Positions 22,252 through 33,935 of a DNA stretch of 64,000 bases are shown one piece after another; within the stretch, counting starts at the first letter, position 1; each line of letters begins with the position of its first letter. The notes below the pieces were generated by a model that was not told where the DNA came from, made no database searches, and was given only the letters and a program-made list of their open reading frames with translations. The stretch comes from Aporrectodea caliginosa (Eukaryota; Annelida; Clitellata; Crassiclitellata; Lumbricidae): the NCBI GenBank assembly GCA_020284085.1, contig JACEVL010000677.1, forward strand, positions 124,001 to 188,000, given 5' to 3'. A program made the translations under genes and the position numbers.

Positions 22252-22450
22252 AAATTATAGGTCAAACACCGCACCATACTTAATATTAAATCGACGTTTC
22301 TCTGTCCTAGGTCTACTGGTGTGGTCCAGTCCTCGGTGGCGTCGTGGCCGCCCTCATCGACGACAACCTCTTTGCCGCCAACGCGTCCTTGACGAAGGCC
22401 AAGGACTTCCTTATGACGACCTCCTTTAGAAAATGTAAACGTTATGTTTT

Positions 22451-22533
22451 GAACTGTAATATGGCAAAAAAATCTTTGTCGGCGGCAACGGCCTATGTTG
22501 TCATAAGCTGCCGCTAAACTGTGGATCCATCCA
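22451..22533 (+). repeat. H1 hairpin repeat with (CCAT)n tail
   Basis: GAACTGTAATATGGC, arms GGCAACGGCC/AGCTGCCG, end GTGGATCCATCCATG. Confidence 0.65.
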
Positions 22534-22559
22534 TGTAAACGGTACTTGTTTCAAGGGAC

Positions 22560-22815
22560 GCGAATATCCCATTGCAGAGGGCCGCTTTGATTTTGAGCGC
22601 CACCGCGCTGGCCATTTCAATTATGATTGAAAACTGTTATTTGTTTCTGATAATCACCAGTTTAGCTGATAATTGGTCACATTACTATAGTTTAACTCAC
22701 AACAAATGTTATGCAGTCGATATTGCGACTTGCAAGTAAAAAATATGCATTCGGGTATGCCATACCCACCTCACCTCAAACGTTCCAATGCTTCACCTCA
22801 CTTCCAAAGTGTTAA
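22560..22815 (-). mobile_element. TTAA MITE family M1, truncated
   Basis: Matches the right two-fifths of the M1 element at 37184 in reverse: GGGCCGCTTTGATTTTGAGC, ACTGTTATTTGTTTCTG, then TTCACCTCACTTCCAAAG ending at TTAA 22812-22815. That TTAA belongs to an H2 hairpin repeat. Confidence 0.7.
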
Positions 22816-23095
22816 GGACATCTTGTGACAACAAAGGCCGTTGACATCGACACTGTTTTTATCGTTTCTATGGCATAGTAAGACTCTGTAATCACTATAC
22901 GTTGCAGTAAGTACATTGAAGGTCGTCCATATTAGCAAGCGGCAAACAATAATGGCAGCAGACTATAACGAATAAAAAATCGACATCAGTATTTGCAGCA
23001 AGGAGAGTGACCTTCCCAATCGAATAAACGGCATACCATCTATTCAATTAACGGTGTATCTAATGAGAGCGCTCTAACCAGTCGTCTACCGTGTG

Positions 23096-24077
23096 TTAAC
23101 CCTAGGACTACCAAGCTTTTTTTGTAACACTGGCTACCAAGGGGTGGGGGTGGTTACCACCCCCTGGATTTCGTGTTTGGTTTCACATATCATAACTTGT
23201 AATATAGCAATGGATTCAGCATTCATTTCTGCACAGAATGGTATATTTAGTTGTACATTATGTGAATGCACCTCGAAATTACATCACTTTTAACAATGGA
23301 ACCCATTAATTAGCAATATTTTATATTATTGCGTACATTTTGTACTTTTTGGATAAACAAATATAAGATTATGTGTGTTTTGAAACTAATCTATGTATAA
23401 AAGATACACACAATCATCCCTACACATGTTTATATAGTATAAATGTACATCCATACATATATATCCATACATATATATCGGTTTACGTTGTAATGCTGTA
23501 TTCAGCCATTTTCACACAGATTACGCGTATTATTATTTATTTTTATCACTTCCGGTATTCAAAAGACAAAGATGTAGGTATGCAAATGAAGCCCTTCATT
23601 CCCTCTAAAGAATGGTATCTTTGTTTCTCTTCCAGGAAGACAAATGAATACGCTACAGACAAAAACTAAGGGGGGAGTGCTTCCATTCAGCCATTTTTCA
23701 CGCATATTACGCGTATTATTATTTATTTTGAGCACTTCCGGTTGTCTCAGGTCAACTCAGTGACCATAGAAATGTAGCCCCACATTCCCTCTATAGAATG
23801 GTATAATTTGTGTCTCTTAATATTAAACGACGGATAAGATATAGTCGAAAATCTAAAGGGGGGTGGTATCCACCCCCCTGGTGCCTCGGGTATATTGGGT
23901 ATAACTTTTGAACGGTGTGAGATATCATCTCACATTTTACCTCAAAACGTGTGTAAATGAACCCCCTACAGCTACCTAAAAGGTCAAATTTTTATTCCTT
24001 ACGGAAAAAGTTTGAGATGAAAAAACCTAAAGGGGGCGTGGCAACCACCACCCCCCCCTTGGTAGCCCGAGGGTTAA
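23096..24077. mobile_element. piggyBac-type MITE, family M2
   Basis: TTAA at both ends (23096-23099 and 24074-24077). Termini CCCTAGGACTACCAAG and, reversed, CCCTCGGGCTACCAAG form an imperfect inverted repeat extended by a second CTACCAAGGGG-GGTGG block. It has an internal duplication (ACGCGTATTATTATTTATTT near 23523 and 23706) and no transposase. TTAA targets and CCC ends fit the piggyBac superfamily. The locus near 52112 resembles the empty site. Confidence 0.8.
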
Positions 24078-24205
24078 CTCGATGCCGAGACGTAGAGGAT
24101 TTTTAAGTTGGTCTTTATTACTATGCAAACGACGTGCATTCCACCGAAGAATGGTCCATACTAATATTTAAAAAAGAAATATTGCTCTGCGCTACGCAGG
24201 AGTAC

Positions 24206-24246
24206 TTTATATAGAATAAATTAAATGTGTTTTAAAGGTGTTTGGC
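24206..24246 (-). promoter_or_regulatory. ACACCT-N22-TATA module, doublet left
   Basis: AGGTGT 24236-24241, 22-bp spacer, TATATA 24208-24213. Partner 109 bp to the right. Confidence 0.65.
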
Positions 24247-24314
24247 GTCAACTCGCTGTCTCGTTATTTATCAGTACAGAACTGCAACTCAATAAATATG
24301 TTGCAGTAATTTAA

Positions 24315-24354
24315 TTTATATAGGGTTGGAGGAATATTTTATAAACGTGTTTAA
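24315..24354 (-). promoter_or_regulatory. Module, ACGTGT variant, doublet right
   Basis: ACGTGT 24345-24350, 22-bp spacer, TATATA 24317-24322. Confidence 0.5.
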
Positions 24355-24471
24355 CATCAAATCATGGTCTCGCTTGTTTCTATAGTAAATGCACCGCTTG
24401 TAAAATTAGAATCTTTGATATAGTGGGGCATTTAGAGTCATTTTGTCACTGTCGGGTTAACACACGGTAGT

Positions 24472-24707
24472 CGGGGGGGGCCGATAGCGCATTGGATAAC
24501 ATCTGGCATAGAGAGCGAGAGGTACCGAGTTCGAGCCCCTTAGGGTGGATATGCTTTGTAGGCTGCTATTAGCGCCGTGTATTGCAGGCTGTCTGTTCTG
24601 TTAGTAGTTTGTTTAAGATTGTTTCAATTGCATAACATGTAAATGTACAGCGCAGTGCGTTTGTCAGGCGCTTCAATAAAGAAAAGATTATTATTATGAT
24701 TATTATA
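24472..24707 (+). mobile_element. SINE B, full length
   Basis: GATAGCGCATTGGATAACAT (A box), GAGTTCGAGCCCC (B box), GTAGGCTGCTATTAGCGCCG body, and a CAATAAAGAAAAG(ATT)n tail. Confidence 0.85.
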
Positions 24708-24906
24708 AATTTTTGGTGTACTGTAAGATCTTTGATGCAATAACGGCTGATTGGAAAACTCCTGCGTTAAAACTGCTACAATAATACAATGCAATACAAA
24801 TGAAAATTTACAGCGCGCTTTAACAAGACAAGTCTTGCACGAGAGCGCATTTCGCTACATTCTTAGTCATAGTGCAAGGTATACAGATGAGTTTTTTTAT
24901 TTTGTT

Positions 24907-25205
24907 TTAAACTGTGCACTGTCGAACTGATGCTGGAAGACTGTTCAATTCTAGGGGTCCTGGGACAGAGAAAGCACGGTTTCCAAACTTCCGGTTTGTG
25001 CGAAGTACATGAAATCTCCTCTCGTCGACCATATAATAATGTCCTCTAGTGTTGAAAGCTGAACATGGCGTGACCATGGATGCCATGTATGAGGGAGAGG
25101 TTCCAGAGTGAATGTGATACATGAGGAGGCAGATTTTGAATGTGATACGGGCGCGGATGGGAAGCCAGTGAAGTTGTTGCAGTGTAGGCGTGATGTGATC
25201 TCTTG
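24907..25205 (-). mobile_element. LINE C-terminal fragment
   Basis: Frames on the minus strand give LQQLHWLPIRARITFKICLL, then TSPSYMASM, and FGNRAFSVPGPLELNSLP. One frameshift lies near 25120. Collinear with the LINE at 3679 but diverged. Confidence 0.75.
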
Positions 25206-25589
25206 GACCAAGAATAGAATAATGTAGACGTAAGCTATTATTGTGTGATTATGCAAAAGGTTTTGCTTAAATGTTTCATGTACATCCGATGGTTAGAGGG
25301 TAATTCTGTGCCAGGGCGATTCCAGGCAGGACCTGGGAGGGACCAGCATACACTCCTCCCATCTGACCTTGTGGTATTGGTTGGCCTCCCAACTGGTAAA
25401 CAAAGGGAATTGTTGTAAGTAAATGCAGCTTTCTAGAATTACTGTTCCTGTGTCTGATATACCGTTTACTTTCCAGCTTATGCCCCGACAAAATTCTTCT
25501 GCGAAAGCCACTTTCCTGGTTCATTAAACGCTGCGAACCCTCATTCTAAGGATCATTGACTGATATATTGGACATTAGGATAACGGACC

Positions 25590-25836
25590 ATTAGATTAGA
25601 TTAGATTAGATTAGATTAGATTAGATTAGATTAGATTAGATTAGATTAGATTAGATTAGATTAGATTAGATTAGATTAGATTAGATTAGATTAGATTAGA
25701 TTAGATTAGATTAGATTAGATTAGATTAGATTAGATTAGATTAGATTATTAGATTAGATTAGATTAGATTAGATTAGATTAGATTAGATTAGATTAGATT
25801 AGATTAGATTAGATTAGATTAGATTAGATTAGATTA
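25590..25836. repeat. (GATTA)n array, about 49 units
   Basis: Near-pure pentamer run, interrupted once near 25748. It occupies the place where type II units normally carry two to five GATTA units, about 110 bp upstream of the module at 25946. Confidence 0.95.
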
Positions 25837-25941
25837 TATAGGACTCGATTAGATTATATAAGATTAAGGGAAGGGATAATAATATAAGATAAAAATATGG
25901 GATAAGATTTCGCATGACCAACCATCAATCGATGATAATAT

Positions 25942-25981
25942 TTAGACACCTTTAAATCGGTGACATCAGATGCTATTTATT
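25942..25981 (+). promoter_or_regulatory. ACACCT-N22-TATA module, type II
   Basis: ACACCT 25946-25951, 22-bp spacer, TATTTA 25974-25979. Downstream block at 26032. Confidence 0.65.
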
Positions 25982-26205
25982 TATTATGCGTTAAATTATA
26001 TTTAAGTGTGAAACAATAATCGAACGTCCACGTTAAAGGGAGACGAAAGATATCACCAAACAAATACATATTAGGAAATATCATTATTCTTAGGCGAGGA
26101 GATTGCATTGGAATTAGTATTTCATTTACCATGCACGCACGATCAGTATATCTGCTTCCGATTAGTAAATTGTTTAACTACACAAAATACGGTCCGTGGT
26201 ACCAC

Positions 26206-26256
26206 AGTTTAAGGACATCTTGAATGTGACAACAAAGGCTGTTGACCTTAACACAG
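26206..26256. repeat. H2 hairpin repeat
   Basis: TTTAAGGACATCTTGAATGTG, then AAAGGCTGTTGACCTTAAC. Arms diverged. Confidence 0.35.
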
Positions 26257-26284
26257 TTTTCATCGTTTCTATAATCACTATACG

Positions 26285-26932
<648 letters not shown>

Positions 26933-27027
26933 TCTCCTGCAGATAATTTGATGCGTAAAAATTTGTGAATTGGCTAATATAATTATAATAACGAACACTC
27001 AGGCATGGTAACAAAAGGAGTCTCTGT

Positions 27028-27180
27028 GAGGGGTGGGATGGAATGGGTGGGAAGGGTGAATGTGCGTGGGTGTGTGTAGGTGTGTAGATAGGTGGGTTGG
27101 CATGCGTATGCATGTATGCTTGTGTGTGTGTGTGTGTTTGTGTGTTTGTGAGTGTGCGTGAGTGTGCGCGTATGTGAGTC
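27028..27180. repeat. (GT)-rich tract
   Basis: Imperfect GT/CA run ending about 197 bp from the TATA box of the minus-strand module at 27377, on its predicted transcribed side. Confidence 0.85.
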
Positions 27181-27374
27181 TGCAATTTGCTAACTGCGGT
27201 CATGATGTAAGAGTCGTCTTTTTTGTTACTTTGAATTTGTTGGACTTTCTAATGAAATAAACTCTAAATATTTTCTGCTGACGTGGATCTTTCGGGCTTC
27301 GTAACTGTTTCTAATCAAAGTTTCTTCGCATTATCTATACACCCACTTTCCACTGAATCTGTAGATAAGGCGTA

Positions 27375-27414
27375 TTTATATATACCGTCAGACGAATAGG
27401 TAAAAAGGTGTCCA
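27375..27414 (-). promoter_or_regulatory. ACACCT-N21-TATA module
   Basis: AGGTGT 27406-27411, 21-bp spacer, TATATATA 27377-27384. Confidence 0.6.
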
Positions 27415-27675
27415 TTGTCAACCATCATTTTATTTCAGGGCTTCGTTTGTTCCTAAAGTAAATACGCCACAGACTTGAGCATAAAATGGACGAATCCCAA
27501 GGACCTTTATACACGGGACGAGTGCATCGCAAGACTTTCCGTTTACTTCCCAGCTTATGTCTCCACCAAATTCCTTTGTTTACTGACTCAAGCCACTTAC
27601 ACTGGATCATTACACGGATTCAAAACCACATCATCACGATCATCATTGCGTTTAATCAGTGGATGGGACCAGTTG

Positions 27676-27745
27676 CAAGAGCTGTAATATGCCAAAAACT
27701 AATCTTTGTCGGTGTCAACGGCCTATGTTTTCATAAACCGGATCG
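27676..27745 (+). repeat. H1 hairpin repeat
   Basis: GAGCTGTAATATGCC, GTCGGTGTCAACGGCC, TTTTCATAAACCGGATC. The second arm is decayed. Confidence 0.5.
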
Positions 27746-28069
27746 AATCGAATAGCTGTACATTTTTTCCCTTTGCGTCTTTAAGGTCGTCGTTAACGGC
27801 AGACGCAAGATGTCGTCAAAAAATAAGAAACTCCGCCACTATCCAACATGTGGTAGGGCCAGTGCCAAGCCTGGAGAAAACAGGAGGGTCATGAAAGTGT
27901 CGTTAAAGAGCAACTGACCAACCAAACAATTACAAATTAGTAATCATCATTAGGGATGAGCCGATTGGAATTTTTTGCCGATTTCCGATTCCGATTAATG
28001 GGCAATATTCACTTTTATTTGGTCCCATGGGTCAATACACAAAGTCAAACCTTCATCCTCACGTTGCAT

Positions 28070-28118
28070 CGGACATTATATAAATTGATTGATTAATTGA
28101 TTGATTGATTGATTGATT
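28070..28118 (+). mobile_element. LINE 3'-end scrap
   Basis: ACATTATATAAATTGATTGA with (TTGA)n. Confidence 0.45.
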
Positions 28119-28278
28119 ATGAAATTATTATGATTCTGGTCAATAGAAGTCCTAGAATAGAATAGATTAGACAGGCATTGATTTAGATTAGGTCAGATTA
28201 AGATAATATAAGATAACATGAGATAATATAAGATATGCTTCGTTCTTCGCATGACCAAACTTCAATAGATGATAATAT

Positions 28279-28319
28279 TTAGACACCTTTAAATCTGATA
28301 CATCAGATGGTATTTTATT
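28279..28319 (+). promoter_or_regulatory. ACACCT-N22-TATA module, type II
   Basis: ACACCT 28283-28288, 22-bp spacer, TATTTTA 28311-28317. Downstream block at 28358. Confidence 0.55.
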
Positions 28320-28551
28320 TATCATGCCTTAAATTGTAGATAAGTTATTTTGGCACAGTCGACGTTAATGGCAGACGAAAGATGTTACCAAACAATTACA
28401 TATTAAGAATTATCATTATTATTAGGAAAGGAGATTTGTATTGGTATTAGTATTTGATTTACCACGAACGCATGCTCAGTAAATCTGTTTCCGATTAGCT
28501 GAGCAATTGTGTAAAGTAAATCGTGTAACTACAAAAAATACGGTCCGTGTT

Positions 28552-28606
28552 TCCACAGTTTAAGGACATCTTATGACAGCAATGGCCGTCGTTCTTAATA
28601 CAATTT
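28552..28606. repeat. H2 hairpin repeat
   Basis: ACAGTTTAAGGACATCTTAT and GCAATGGCCGTCG. Confidence 0.45.
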
Positions 28607-28815
28607 CTATGGCATAGTAGGTAACTTGAAACTCACAAACATTGCTGCATGCTAACAGCAGTAAATTGTTATTAAATTAAACCGTTCAAAACATAACCTT
28701 TACAAAACATAACCTTTACGTGAATATAGTATCAGTCATAAAAGTAAATTGTTATACTCAGCATAATTTAAAATCACAAATATTTGTTTAAAAAATGTAG
28801 AGATCCAAAACGCAA

Positions 28816-28855
28816 TTGGACACCTTTATAATATGTTTAGCAAATGCTATATAAT
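28816..28855 (+). promoter_or_regulatory. ACACCT-N22-TATA module
   Basis: ACACCT 28820-28825, 22-bp spacer, TATATA 28848-28853. TTTAAGTAGCGTGTGAAG after TATA is shared with the copy at 29687. Confidence 0.6.
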
Positions 28856-28937
28856 GCTGCTTTAAGTAGCGTGTGAAGTTCTCTGATGGTACATCATCAA
28901 TGGAGTAAACCAGACCATTATAAGATACGTATGTATG

Positions 28938-29050
28938 AGCGCTTGTTATAGCGCCCATTCAAGAAATCTACTTAGAGGCGCTCCCGACTACAGCGCGGAC
29001 ACTGAATCGGAGTTTCACGTCGAAGCGCATGAGCAATTGCGGGTGAAGGA
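28938..29050 (-). mobile_element. SINE A 3' end only
   Basis: CTTGTTATAGCGCCC, TTAGAGGCGCTCCCGACTAC and CGGAGTTTCACGTCGAAGCG, the reversed SINE A tail. Confidence 0.65.
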
Positions 29051-29682
29051 CATTTCATTTCAAGCAGGATATTGAGAAAACATAAAAACTCTATAGACAA
29101 ACCCTTAGGCTTCCAAATTATATTAATTCAAACACCTAAGCAATAAATAACATGACTTAGCAATCTTTATTGAATCTGAAAGAGCATAAATTGCGTTTTA
29201 ACGCAATTAGCGTTTCGTATAGTTACCAAATCCATAAAAGCATACATGTATCTGCATGGAGGCTCTCTGAATCTTGCAATGCGAACAAATGTATCGCTTA
29301 CATAGTCTTGTCAACGTACGCTAACGATTTCTGTTGTAATAGATAGGTGTATATTTATGATAGATATTTATTTTGTAATCTATAAGTGCATATTTTTATA
29401 GCCTCTGTTCAAGTAGACTCATCAGACCTCACAATAGAAGACCAGGATCACATAAAATAGTCTCAACGCATCGTATAACGAAAACTTAGGCTTAGGTTGT
29501 AGGTTGCTTGGAACTCAATATCTTTGCTGCATGTCAACAGCATTTTAATTGTAATTAACTTCACCTGTAGTAAACATAACCTGTAAATTGAACGTAGTAT
29601 CAGTAAAAACATTAATAATTATATTCAGCATATTTTAAAAAGACACATATTTGTTTTGACAACTTAGAAATCCAAAGAGCTG

Positions 29683-29722
29683 TTGGACACCTTTGTAACA
29701 TGTCAAACAACGCTATATAAAT
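29683..29722 (+). promoter_or_regulatory. ACACCT-N21-TATA module
   Basis: ACACCT 29687-29692, 21-bp spacer, TATATA 29714-29719. Confidence 0.6.
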
Positions 29723-30000
29723 TTGCGTTTAAGTAGCGGGTGAAGTGCGCTTGCGAACTACATTACTATAATTGGAGCAAACCAGACAATAGAGTAACGG
29801 ATGTCACTAAACAATATTATTATAACGCGTTATCAGTGCATATTTTAACGAATTTGGACAAAGTCTGCTACTCGGCTTTCAGTGTTATTGGAAACTAACA
29901 GATCGCCTCATTTAACGGTCTGTGCATCGGTGGCTTCCGGCACATTTTCTGGTTTAGTATGTACATGGTATTATATAGAAAATTTATGTGAAGGTCTTTT

Positions 30001-30039
30001 TTGGACACCTCTTTTAAACACTGATGCTTTCACATAAGT
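30001..30039 (+). promoter_or_regulatory. Decayed module
   Basis: ACACCT 30005-30010, but ACATAA where TATA is expected. Its paralogue at 47900 has the same defect. Confidence 0.35.
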
Positions 30040-30425
30040 TTCCAGAATGTAAAAATGTAGCCAGATAACATATAGCAGTCCAAGGCATTAACACGACTTG
30101 TTGGTTTAATACGCCGCGATTCATTGGATTCGCTACAATAACTAGATGCTAATATATCCGCGATTCAATAATATGCTCCTGTATTTGCTGATGTATTATT
30201 ACCATAAAACCTCAAATCGAATTTCGATTTTCAACTCCGTTACTGATCACGCTTATGCATGTTTAATTATGTAGTGCGTAGTGTGCAAGTGTTAGCGTTG
30301 TGTCATGATGTAACGCATGAGATTGTAGCTTTTGATTCTATGTTTGCATTTGTAACATTTTGTAATACAGCGAGTTGCCTCAGAAGATCTTCCAGTACAT
30401 TGAGATTCCAATGCTCTGTTGGTTA

Positions 30426-30515
30426 GTTGCTGTTTAAAGACGATGTGTCATAACAAATATGGTTAACGTCGCCCTCCTCTTTTATCCAGGCCTCGGACTG
30501 GCACTGCCTGAGTAC
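30426..30515 (+). repeat. H3 hairpin repeat
   Basis: GTTTAAAGACGATGTGTCAT, then GGTTAACGTCGCCCTCCTC and GGCCTCGGACTGGCACTG. Other plus copies: 31060, 35210, 36045, 39450, 40960, 41190, 47500, 48345, 49285, 58245, 59975. Confidence 0.5.
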
Positions 30516-30793
30516 AGGATGCGGTGGGGGATAATTTCCATTCAGTGGTTAAGATCATCCGAACCACATTGGACCTGAGATCCGCTCAGAGAGGAATTTG
30601 ACAATCTGCCACCGTTTCTGACGTCCCTAACATAAACGTTTCAAAGTTTAAGACGTTTCATTTGAGTTTCGGAAAATACACGAAAATTCGGTGTTTAGAA
30701 ATTATTTAGTGTTATTATTTTCGTTATTAGGATCCGTTCATATGGCATAATGCAGCTCAATTAGAAGAACTTAAGTAAGGGTTCGAGTTTTCA

Positions 30794-30834
30794 TTTATAA
30801 TAGCTTCAGATGAATGTGTTTAAAAGGTGTTTAG
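30794..30834 (-). promoter_or_regulatory. ACACCT-N22-TATA module, doublet left
   Basis: AGGTGT 30825-30830, 22-bp spacer, TATAATA 30796-30802. Confidence 0.6.
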
Positions 30835-30914
30835 CATTATTAATAACTATTGATAACGTAACATAATGCAGCGCAATGGCAGTAGATTCAGTTAGGATCC
30901 ATGGCGAGTTTTCT

Positions 30915-30956
30915 CCTATATATAGCATCATATGAATCTGTTTTAAAGGTGTTTAA
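30915..30956 (-). promoter_or_regulatory. ACACCT-N22-TATA module, doublet right
   Basis: AGGTGT 30947-30952, 22-bp spacer, TATATATA 30917-30924. Paralogue of 48928. Confidence 0.65.
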
Positions 30957-31631
30957 CATCATTCATAAGTAATGGATGCGTTTGTTCTGCCACTGTTTTC
31001 AGAATTTGCATTAACAATGCGAACTTTAAGCGTACTGAAGGTACGGGATATGCATGTTAGTTAGTTGATGTTTAACGACGCTGTGTCATAATAAACATGA
31101 TTAGCGTTGCCCTCCTCCTTTTCCCACGCTTGCGAGTTAAATGGACATACAGCATCTAATTAAGTAGAGTAACAAGCCTTGCATGCATTAGTTAATACGT
31201 TATTTAAGTACCGGTATTGCTTTTATATCTCTTTTCTTTTCTTCTTAGTGTTTTAATTCTAAATTTTGCAGATCAGTCCAGCTGTGTGGTCAAACTATTT
31301 GGCACACAAGGTGTCAAATGTGCTGCTTAATTCAAGAAATTAATGACTTAAATAGTAAATAGGTGTCCCTATTAGTGCGATTATATCCCTTCTGGGCCTT
31401 ACTTTGTTACCGGTTTTGATCTGGAAAATTCATCAGTATCTACCTTGATCTGTATGTGTGGTCACAATACAGAAGATTTTTTGACTTGAAGCTGTTTCAG
31501 TCGCGGTCTTCCACTTTTCTCAACAACTATAGACATTAACGGATACGTAAGCGATTAAGCAAACATTACATTGAGAATCAGAGGCATTTTCTCACGTGAG
31601 TTCGTTGTCTGATTTGTTTCGATAGTGCATC

Positions 31632-31680
31632 CACTGCAGTTTAACGTCGCCTTATGACATCAAAGGCCGTTGACGACAAT
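31632..31680. repeat. H2 hairpin repeat
   Basis: AACGTCGCCTTATGACATC, AAAGGCCGTTGACGAC. Confidence 0.5.
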
Positions 31681-31977
31681 TCACAATGTATACCATACAA
31701 TGAAAACGAGAAATTTAACGTCCAAACGACACCATTTAAAGGTATCAAAATAAATCATTATAATGTGACAAAATACAATGTTAAACAACATAAAGTAAGG
31801 CATCGGTTACTTTCTGTAATACACACACTGTGATTAAATGATTCGTTACAAATTTAAGTATAATAATATCATGACGTTACATTCTTATTCTACTTTGCAC
31901 TCTTTTAAGTGATTATTTATTAACTAGATGTTTGCCCGTTCAGTTTAACTAACACTACTGACGATCCCAGAGAGTAG

Positions 31978-32017
31978 TTTATATAGAGTCAGAGAAATAT
32001 GTTATAAAGGTGTTTAG
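31978..32017 (-). promoter_or_regulatory. ACACCT-N22-TATA module, doublet left
   Basis: AGGTGT 32008-32013, 22-bp spacer, TATATA 31980-31985. Partner hexamer 102 bp to the right. Confidence 0.65.
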
Positions 32018-32079
32018 CGTCAACTCGTAATCTCGTTTGTTTCTAATTAATACCAACTACAGATTTAACGGTAGCGCAA

Positions 32080-32119
32080 TTTATATGGAATAACTTCAAT
32101 ATGTTATGAAGGTGTTTAG
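32080..32119 (-). promoter_or_regulatory. Module, TATATG box, doublet right
   Basis: AGGTGT 32110-32115, 22-bp spacer, TATATG 32082-32087. Confidence 0.6.
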
Positions 32120-32679
32120 CGTCAACACGTGGCCTCGTTTGTTTCTATGGTAAATTATTTACAAATGATAAAATAAATCCTTGGTTTTGGTTTACTCCAA
32201 GATTTTTGATGTATAACAGCTGACTAGAAACTTCTGCGTTAAAACTGCTAGAATACTGTTGACGTAAGATATTATTGTGTTATTCTCCAAAAGTGTTTTA
32301 CATAACTGATTTATGTATTTCCAAGCAAAGGGCGGATCAAGAAGAGGAGTTGATTAGGCGAGCATTATAGTCCCTCCCATTTGGAGATTGTTGGCTTCTC
32401 AACTCGGAAGCAATGAGAATGGTTGTCAATAAATGCGACCTTGACTTTGTGGAATATCTGGATCCGTTCGTGTGTGGCCTACTCAGGTGTAAGAATATCA
32501 GAAAATAGGTGTTAGAAAAATGTTGGTAAATTAACAATGGTGCCTCGAGAGTTTTCGTGTGTGCGCTTAAACATTATTTTGAATTAAGTGCTGATGGAAC
32601 GAGGAGTTTTGGTTCACAGCTGGTCGTGTATAGCATATTAGCAGATATAATTACATGTATAACAAAAGGAGTCTGTGTG

Positions 32680-32772
32680 TGGGGTAGGGTGTGATGGGGT
32701 GTGGGTATATGTGTATGTATGTGTTGGTATGCTTGTTTGTGTGTGTGTGCGTGTATGTGCGTATGTGCTTGT
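32680..32772. repeat. (GT)-rich tract
   Basis: About 235 bp downstream of the module at 33001 on its transcribed side. Confidence 0.8.
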
Positions 32773-32998
32773 ATAATAACTTTTAGTTTCTGCGGTCATG
32801 ATGCAATACGTTATCTTTTCTTTCATAGAATTCGTTGAACGTTCTTATAAAACAAACTCGAAGTATTTTCTTTTGACGAAGAAAATTAGTGCTTCATAAT
32901 GCTTTCTAATCTTTGTAACTTTAGATTACACTTTCAAAACCTATAAAATCAAATAGTAGCTGTATGTCATCTTATAATGAAGATATGCCGCATTTATA

Positions 32999-33040
32999 TC
33001 TATATATAGCGCCAGGCGATTCCGTTAAAACGGTGTTTTA
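32999..33040 (-). promoter_or_regulatory. Module, CGGTGT variant
   Basis: CGGTGT 33031-33036, 22-bp spacer, TATATATA 33001-33008. Confidence 0.55.
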
Positions 33041-33383
33041 AATATTGGCGTAAGGTACTATTGTGTTATTCTCCAAACGGTGCTTTGCTTAAAACTGTTA
33101 TGTATATCCGATGGTTAGAGAGCTGTATTTCTGTGCCAGGGCGGATCCAGGAAAGGAGCTTGGATTGGCCAACATAGTCCCTCCCATCTGCTCTCTGGGG
33201 ATTGACTGGACTTTAAACTGTTAAGGTGATGGTTCTCAAACAAGTTTAGCAAACATTTATGTAGTTTAGGTCCCGTGTCCTGTAGTGTGACTTAAGGAGG
33301 TGCTCTTGAGCTCGCAGTGGTCTAATCATAAGTAAGGTCCCAGAATTGACGAGTATTATACGTTACAAGTTACTGAAGCTTAA

Positions 33384-33424
33384 ATATTTTAGTGTCAGAT
33401 GAATGCGAAAAACACGTGTTTAGC
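33384..33424 (-). promoter_or_regulatory. Module, ACGTGT variant, weak TATA
   Basis: ACGTGT 33414-33419, 22-bp spacer, ATTTTA 33386-33391. Confidence 0.4.
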
Positions 33425-33935
33425 ATCGACCAAAATATTGGTTAGTAATTGATTGTAATATTTGTGCGGTCACCAAAAGCCCCAAGCACCACTACATCAC
33501 TCCTATTCTCAAATGACACCACCGGCTCAAAATACCTGAACGAATAGAATATAAAGTCATATCACTCACCTAATACACATTTAAATCTTCCCAACCGTTC
33601 TAACTCCGTCAGTTGTTCACGGTAGAACCACTTCGCTCACTCCGCTCCTCCTCCACCATAACACTGCTCCGCCCTTCCGTCACCTCATCAACTGCCTCTC
33701 ATGGACAAACTCCCGTCAGTATCTACGAATTCACCATCAAATATTACTTGTTTCCTCGTTTGTTCCTATAATAAACCCTGGACATCTTCAGAGTTCAGAA
33801 ACTAAAATCTATGCTAACGCGTAGGTTTATACACCTTGTCACCTTGTGCCATCAGTTCGTGGAACTCTAGCGACCGTCGTGACCAGCTTCCTCCAATCCT
33901 CCCTGCTTCGTACCGCGTCAGGGAAGTTTATAAGG

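Larger units (their letters stand above)
18976..22550. other. Gene-free module region
   Basis: Contains modules at 19913, 20586, 21006, 21487 and 22060, decayed ones near 19115-19168 (AAATGTGTTTAGC) and 21334, a (GAGT)n tract and a (AAT)n tract. Nothing codes convincingly. Confidence 0.55.
24708..26284. other. Non-coding stretch
   Basis: Apart from the LINE fragment, GATTA array and one module listed here, it contains the GGGCGGATCCAG-type repeat at 25300-25440 and nothing else I recognise. Confidence 0.5.
29800..31120 (+). repeat. Segmental duplication with 47690-49130
   Basis: Collinear from TATTATTATAACGCGTTATC through GCGCATCGGTGGCTTCCGG-like DNA to the minus-strand module at 30917. The right copy lacks the module at 30825 and instead has two H1 repeats. 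Confidence 0.75.
26933..33800. other. Gene-free module region
   Basis: Fourteen modules, (GT)n tracts, hairpin repeats and SINE scraps. Bases 29.80-31.12 kb pair with 47.69-49.13 kb. From 29060 to 29640 and from 30040 to 30420 I see only low-complexity AT-rich DNA. Confidence 0.55.

Noticed and set aside
25590..25836. GATTA/TTAGAT array as telomeric DNA
   Set aside because: The unit is a pentamer, not TTAGGG-like, and sits at a fixed place inside a dispersed repeat unit.
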